Shown here: one piece after another, positions 16,189 through 20,642 of the stretch | Position numbering within the stretch: position 1 is the stretch's first letter | Layout of the letters: each line of letters begins with the position of its first letter | Assembly: GCA_013416795.1 (NCBI GenBank) | Contig: RQSC01000004.1 | Span: 330,902 to 351,543 of the forward strand | Length of the DNA stretch: 20,642 bases | Reading direction: 5' to 3' | Source of the DNA: Prasinococcaceae sp. CCMP 1430 | Lineage: Eukaryota; Prasinodermophyta; Palmophyllophyceae; Prasinococcales; Prasinococcaceae | Notes under the pieces: generated by a model | What the model saw: the letters and a program-made list of their open reading frames with translations, nothing else | What the model was told of the DNA's origin: nothing | The model's database searches: none | Program-made: the position numbers and the translations under genes

Positions 16189-17272
16189 TCGGCTGTACGC
16201 GCCCGCGCGCACCCGTGCCCTCTGGCGCGCGCGCGCGCCCTCGCGCCCGTGCGCTGCCGCGCGCGCCGGTCTGCGCTGTGGCGCGCCCGGTCGAGCCCTT
16301 CCGCTCGCACCCCACCCCTGGAGGCGACTCGATCCGCGCACGTGCCCACGCCTCCGCTCGCCCCCCCACTCGCCCTCTCGCTCGCGCGCGCCCCACCGAG
16401 CCGCCGGCGAGCGCCGCGGACGCACAGGTGCTGCGGCCAGGTTTCCGGCCGTCGGCGCTGACGAGGCGGCACACGCTCGCACCAAATCTCTCGCACGAGC
16501 ACGGCGCGCAGTTGAAACATGCCACATGATGAATGTGTTTGCTCGCGTAAGGGCTCGCTTCACGTGCGTGCGGTTCCACCCACGTGGAATAATACCACGG
16601 ACGGGAGGCAAACCCTTCCCTGAGACCCGCCGGGCGCGCACCGCGCAAAGGCCCGGGCCCAGCCGGCGCGCGCGCGCGCGCTCGGGGAACGCGCCGCCAT
16701 CGGAACGAATTCGGGCTTGTGCGCGCCGGTCGAAGAAACACATATTTCATATAGACTACAGACCCTCGACGAATTCGAAGAGAACAGACTCAAGACAACA
16801 CGAGAAACCCAAGCACCCAAATATCCAAAGCTTCCAAACCCAAACCAACGCGTTCGCGCCACGTTGCGGTTGGAGTTAGGGTGGGAACGGGGTTTCGGGT
16901 CTGTTACATTCATCAAATCGCACGGCCTTTTGCCTCGGCGGGAACCGACGGCTGGCGCGCCGCCACGCCGCACTTATCCAAAGTGCGTCTGCGTGTCAAA
17001 AAAACACGGGGGCAGGCACTCCGGCGCGGGGTATTCCGCGGTTTGGCGGCGTGCGTGGCGCGCGGGGTGGTGAATTGGCATGCGCTGCGGCGCGGACCGC
17101 GGGGCGCGCGCGGCGCATTTCGCGCGCTCTAGACCGCGGTTTTGGTTTGCGTTTGCGGCCGGGGGCGCGCGCGCGCGGGCGTCGGAGCCGCGCGAAGTCC
17201 GCCGTACGGGGTGGGGTGGGGGTCACTGGGAGGGGGTCGCGCGGGCCGCNGCGCGCGGGACCCGCGCGCGCG
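16189..17272. promoter_or_regulatory. Divergent region between kinase and PPR genes
   Basis: This is about 1.1 kb with opposite-facing starts at both ends. The kinase side (16189-16500) is GC-rich low complexity. The centre (about 16735-16850) is the most AT-rich part, with ACATATTTCATATAGAC and repeated CCAAA/CCCAAA motifs, and is the best candidate for promoter elements. 17140-17272 is again G-rich and contains the N at 17250. Several open frames exist but none resembles a known protein. The promoter role is inferred from gene orientation. Confidence 0.45.
17250..17250. other. Single N, probable assembly gap
   Basis: The N lies 23 bases before the first usable ATG of the PPR gene. Sequence between the gap and that ATG is CG/G-rich. 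An upstream exon with an organelle-targeting peptide could be lost in the gap. Confidence 0.6.
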
Positions 17273-19633
17273 ATGGGCGCGGCGGGCAAGGCGGGGGCGA
17301 CGGGCGAGGGAGGTGAAGTGGACGGCGGGGACGGCGTCGATGACGGAGGCGGCGACGGCGGCGGAGGCGTGACCACGACGACTCTCGGCGGCGTGAGGGC
17401 GGCACGGGACGCGCTCAGCGCCGAGGAGGCGGCCCTGGCTGCGGCGGGGGCGGCGCTGGCCGCGCCGGGGCGCGGCAAGGCGACCAACTCCGCCGAGCTG
17501 GTGCGTCCCGCCAAGGTGCCCGAGGCTACCGGCGGCTCCCCTCCCGTTGCTAGACCGCACCGCGGTGGCGGCGCAGCGGAGGGCGACCGGCTGATTCTTG
17601 ACCGGCTACTCGCTGGGCTGCGGGGCCCCCGGTGGCGTGAGGGCGTGCGTGCGGCGGAGCTCGCGCTGGGCCGTGACGGCGGTGCCATCGCGCTGCGCGC
17701 ATTCGGCGAGGACGGCGTCTCGCGGCTGTGTTTCGCCGCCCTGCGCCGCGCCCGGCGCGAACGCGCGCTGGAGGCGGTGATCCGCGTCGACGCGCGCATG
17801 CGGCGATTACCCGGGACGTTCGCCGCCCACCCCAAGACGTACACCCAGCTGCTCGCAGCGTACAGCGAGGCGGGCGAGTGGAAGCGTGCGGACACCGCGT
17901 GGCGCGAGATGCTCTCGCGCGGCGTGGCGCCTGATGTGCAGTGCTTCTCAGCGCTCATCGGCGCGTATGGCTCGTGCGGCGAGCTCTCTCGCGCCTTCGA
18001 GGCCTTCGGCGATATGCAGGCCCGCGGCGTCACCCCCAACAACTACGTGTGCTCCGCGCTTGTGTCGGCGTGCGGCGTGGCCAACGAGCCCGAGCGTGCG
18101 AATGACGTGCTGCGCTGGATGCGCGACAACTCGGTGGTGCCAAACGCCGCCACCTGCTCTGCATACGTGAGCACGTGGGCGGGCGCCAGCGGCGACTGGC
18201 GAAAGGCGCAGGCCGCCTTCCAGCGCGCGCGGCGGTTGCGCGCGGACATTGCGGAGGCCGCCGGTCGCCCCCCGCTGGAGCGCGTGCTGGACTCGCCGGA
18301 TGCGCACAACGCGTTGCTCGCGGCGTACGCCAGCTCAGGCCAGGTGGAGCGCGCGCTGCGCGCCGTGATGGCGATGCAGCGCGCCGGGCCCCCGCCCGAC
18401 GTGGCCACGTACGGCGCGGTGGTGGCAGCATGCCTCAAGACGAACCAGTGGGACCGCGCCCTTGGAGTTGTCGAGGCGCTCGTGTCCGGGACGGGGGTGA
18501 CGCCCAACGAGGCCATCTTCAACTCGCTCCTGAAGGCCGCCGCCGAGGCGGGAGACAAGGCCACCGCGCGGATCGACGACGTGCGCGAGCTGATGCTGCG
18601 CTGGCAGGAGCAGAGCGCGCGCCGGGACAGAGCGGCGCGCGCCGACGCCGCGTCCATCGGCGGCGACGACGGCGAGGGCGACGGGGGTGTCGCCGCGGCG
18701 GCGGCCGCCGCGGCCCTGCGCGCGGAGGCCGCCAGGCGGCGGGGCGCGGAGGCGCAGCGCATCGCCGCCATATCCAAGGCCGCGTCCGACGGAAACTTCG
18801 GGCGCATCGCCAACCTGCTGCTGCGGCCCACGCGGGCCGGCTCGAAGCCTGGGAGCGAGCGCAACGCCCCCTCCGAGCCTCTTCCCATTCAGGTGTACTC
18901 GGTGGTGCTGCGCGCGTGCGTGACCCACGGCGAGGGCGGCTTCGCGTGCGAGCTGCTGCGCCACCTGCGCTCGACGTATCCCGACCTGCTCGACACGCAG
19001 GCGTACAACCTGGCCATTCGCGCGTGCGGCGTGTCAGCCGACTGGGAGATGGCCGTGGAGATCTTCGACGAGATGAAGGACGACATGCGCGAGCGCGCCG
19101 CGGCGCTGTGCGACGGCCGCGAGGGCGGCCCGGACGCCGTCGCCGGCGCGACCGGCGCCGCCGCGCTGCGCCCCGACGCGTACACGTTCAACTCGCTGCT
19201 GTACGCGCTCGCGGCCGGCGGCCAGCCCGCGATGGCCGAGGAGGTCATCAGCGAGATGGTCGACGCCGGCGTGACGGTGTCTGACTACGCGGCCAGCGCG
19301 CTCATCACCGCGCACGCCAACGGGTCGAAGGGCGCGCGCAACGCGCTCGAGGCGGCGCGCCGCATGGCCGAGATGGGCGCGGGCGAGAGCGTGCACACCT
19401 TCAACGCCGTCATCCGCGCGTGCGCCAAGCACGCCGAGTGGGAGAAGGCGATCTACATTTACAACAAGATGCAGCAGCGCGGCATCGAGCCCAACGAGTA
19501 CTCGCACAAGCTCATCCTGCGCGTGGCCAAGGCGGGCGTCGTCGCGACCGAGTCGGCGCAGCTCACCGCCGCGCTCGCCAGCGCAGCGATGTCCGCCGCG
19601 GGCGCGCTCGGCGTCGTGTACGGCCTCCTGTAG
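17273..19633 (+). CDS. Pentatricopeptide repeat (PPR) protein, P-class
   Basis: This is a 786-residue frame from the ATG at 17273. PPR proteins bind organellar RNA in a sequence-specific way and act in processing, stability or translation. Regular 35-residue repeats are at about 189-223 (TYTQLLAAYSEAGEWKRADTAW), 224-258, 259-293, 344-378 and 379-414, with more from 415. An Ala/Arg/Glu-rich insert at about 450-535 interrupts the array. A second block from about 540 to the C-terminus includes TFNSLLYALAAGG and TFNAVIRACAKHAEWEKAI. No E, DYW or SMR domain is present. The first 180 residues are Gly/Asp/Ala-rich and do not look like a targeting peptide, although most PPR proteins go to mitochondria or plastids; the N at 17250 may explain this. 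No intron is needed. Confidence 0.9.
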   Translation: MGAAGKAGATGEGGEVDGGDGVDDGGGDGGGGVTTTTLGGVRAARDALSAEEAALAAAGAALAAPGRGKATNSAELVRPAKVPEATGGSPPVARPHRGGGAAEGDRLILDRLLAGLRGPRWREGVRAAELALGRDGGAIALRAFGEDGVSRLCFAALRRARRERALEAVIRVDARMRRLPGTFAAHPKTYTQLLAAYSEAGEWKRADTAWREMLSRGVAPDVQCFSALIGAYGSCGELSRAFEAFGDMQARGVTPNNYVCSALVSACGVANEPERANDVLRWMRDNSVVPNAATCSAYVSTWAGASGDWRKAQAAFQRARRLRADIAEAAGRPPLERVLDSPDAHNALLAAYASSGQVERALRAVMAMQRAGPPPDVATYGAVVAACLKTNQWDRALGVVEALVSGTGVTPNEAIFNSLLKAAAEAGDKATARIDDVRELMLRWQEQSARRDRAARADAASIGGDDGEGDGGVAAAAAAAALRAEAARRRGAEAQRIAAISKAASDGNFGRIANLLLRPTRAGSKPGSERNAPSEPLPIQVYSVVLRACVTHGEGGFACELLRHLRSTYPDLLDTQAYNLAIRACGVSADWEMAVEIFDEMKDDMRERAAALCDGREGGPDAVAGATGAAALRPDAYTFNSLLYALAAGGQPAMAEEVISEMVDAGVTVSDYAASALITAHANGSKGARNALEAARRMAEMGAGESVHTFNAVIRACAKHAEWEKAIYIYNKMQQRGIEPNEYSHKLILRVAKAGVVATESAQLTAALASAAMSAAGALGVVYGLL

Positions 19634-19990
19634 GCCCGAGCGGGTGCTCCTCCCCACAGATTCGTCGTCCCTCGCCAAGAGCGCGCGTGTAACTTTTCTT
19701 TTTGCGCAACGATGGATGGGTGTGTGACACCGCGCGTGCGGACACTGGCTGGACACCGGCCGGACCCCCTAGCTGCGGTTGCCGAGTGTCGGTCGGTCGG
19801 CTCCGCGCGCCGCTGGCGGCTCCCGCGCCCCTCCCGCGCCGCCGCGTGCCACCCCCCGCCGTCACCGCCTCCCGCGTCGCCCATCGCCGCCGGCCGAGGA
19901 CGCGGCCAGGCTCTGCTGCTCGTGCCAGCGGGTGGGCGAGGTGGGGTGGGGGAGGAGGTGTGCGCGCGCGCGAGCGAGTTTTTTTTTTTT

Positions 19991-20106
19991 GCGTCCCTTT
20001 TTTCGGCGCGACGCCGCTGTCCGCGCGCCGTTTCGATGGCCGATTCGAATGCAAACAGCCGCGCGCCGCGTTGACAATGCCACTGCCAAAAAAAAAAAAG
20101 GGACGC
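19991..20106. repeat. 13-bp perfect inverted repeat with homopolymer arms
   Basis: GCGTCCCTTTTTT at 19991-20003 is repeated as its exact reverse complement AAAAAAGGGACGC at 20094-20106, about 90 bases apart. Longer T and A tracts flank or extend the arms, and GAGCG/GCTCGC sequence nearby adds partial similarity. It could fold as a hairpin in RNA or be the footprint of a small palindromic element. Confidence 0.65.
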
Positions 20107-20598
20107 TCGCTTTTTTCGCGCGCGGAAAAAAGGCGCTGCCGCCGCCGCCGACCGCCGGCGGCGCCGCTGGCCCCCCCCCCCCCCTTCCCCGATCCCGATC
20201 CGTCGCGCCGGCGCGCGCTTTCGCGGCCCCCAATTGCAAGATCGAGATCCGCCCGACGGGCGTGTCGAGACCTGAACGAGCGTCATCAAGCACGCGCCTG
20301 ATCCGCACGCCATCCCCATCCGCTGATCCAGATCGGGCACCGTCAATTGCAATTTGCAAGGCGAGCGTCGAGTCGCGCCCCCACGGGCGATCTGCTTCCA
20401 ACCGACCGTCCGAAGCCTTCCGGACCGCAGGCTCGCCTCTTCCGATTTGGTTCCGCGGCCCGATGGGCTCGGGCTGCGGCGCAGAAAGGGGAATCCGAAT
20501 GCCCCGATCGGCAGGTTGCCTGGGTTTAAGTGAATGCTGCTTGGGGCAGCTCTGTCCGGTGGCTCCCGTTGGCCGTGGCTCCCTGGGATCGCGTCCCG

Positions 20599-20642
20599 GG
20601 GCGCGCGCGCGCGCCGCGCGCTCGCGCGCGCGCGCGCGCCCG
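20599..20642. repeat. CG dinucleotide-rich repeat at window end
   Basis: The final 44 bases are almost entirely alternating C and G with a few breaks. The run reaches the window edge, so its full length is not visible. Such runs favour Z-DNA and often end assembled contigs. Confidence 0.7.

Larger units (their letters stand above)
19634..20642. other. Low-complexity region without recognisable genes
   Basis: No known protein or RNA was recognised on either strand. The region after the PPR stop holds a T10 tract at about 19980, a poly-A tract at about 20088-20099, a T6 run near 20111, a C tract near 20171-20184, and two copies of CAATTGCAA (about 20230 and 20344). The window ends in a (CG)n run from about 20599. 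The open frames here are Arg/Pro/Ala low complexity. Confidence 0.5.

Noticed and set aside
19459-20352. Minus-strand 297-codon frame after the PPR gene
   Set aside because: It overlaps the end of the PPR coding sequence in antisense and reads through homopolymer tracts (Lys, Phe and Gly runs). No homology is recognised.
1-20642. tRNA, rRNA, CRISPR, bacterial operon or prophage content
   Set aside because: I looked for tRNA-like T-loop motifs, regularly spaced repeats, Shine-Dalgarno-led gene strings and phage or transposase signatures, and found none. Gene structure is eukaryotic.

Overview
The window looks like nuclear DNA of a eukaryote, most likely a GC-rich unicellular alga or related protist (a haptophyte-type genome would fit, but the sequence does not settle the lineage). 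The evidence is spliceosomal introns that restore protein frames exactly (163 nt in an LMBR1-family gene, 137 nt in a protein kinase gene), a PPR protein, a PIG-L de-N-acetylase, an F-box protein, and mitochondrial-type ETF-alpha. Base composition is extremely GC-rich with long CG runs. AT-richer islands sit mostly between genes. No rRNA, tRNA, CRISPR array, transposon or bacterial-style operon was recognised.

Layout. 1-535: part of an alanine-rich protein of unknown function. 1086-1819: the C-terminal part of a TPR-family protein, ending at a single N (1820). 1821-2587: a PIG-L-family deacetylase that starts at the same N. 2661-3326 (minus): a small F-box protein with a Ser/Asp-rich tail. 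3299-3652 (minus): one exon of an SLC38-type amino-acid transporter, cut off by a second N (3653). 3749-4636: a beta-rich protein of unknown function. 4772-6181 (minus): a membrane-anchored alpha/beta hydrolase. 6655-7744: ETF-alpha, divergent from the hydrolase. 8129-9994 (minus): a DUF3422-family protein, a family known mainly from bacteria. 10306-11256: a doubtful basic, disordered reading frame. 12055-14509: an LMBR1/LMBD2-like multi-pass membrane protein with one intron. 14831-16188 (minus): a TKL-like protein kinase with one intron and a C-terminal CaaX prenylation box. 17273-19633: a PPR protein, just after a third N (17250). 19634-20642: low-complexity DNA with homopolymer runs and a 13-bp inverted repeat.

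The genes do not form a pathway. They read as a compact run of mostly housekeeping genes with short convergent and divergent spacers. Each of the three single Ns lies where a gene's homology stops or where a gene begins, so they are better read as unsized assembly gaps than as ambiguous bases. Gene models touching them are incomplete. The most notable items are the DUF3422 homologue in a eukaryotic context, the kinase with a CaaX tail, and the transporter exon that overlaps the F-box gene start.
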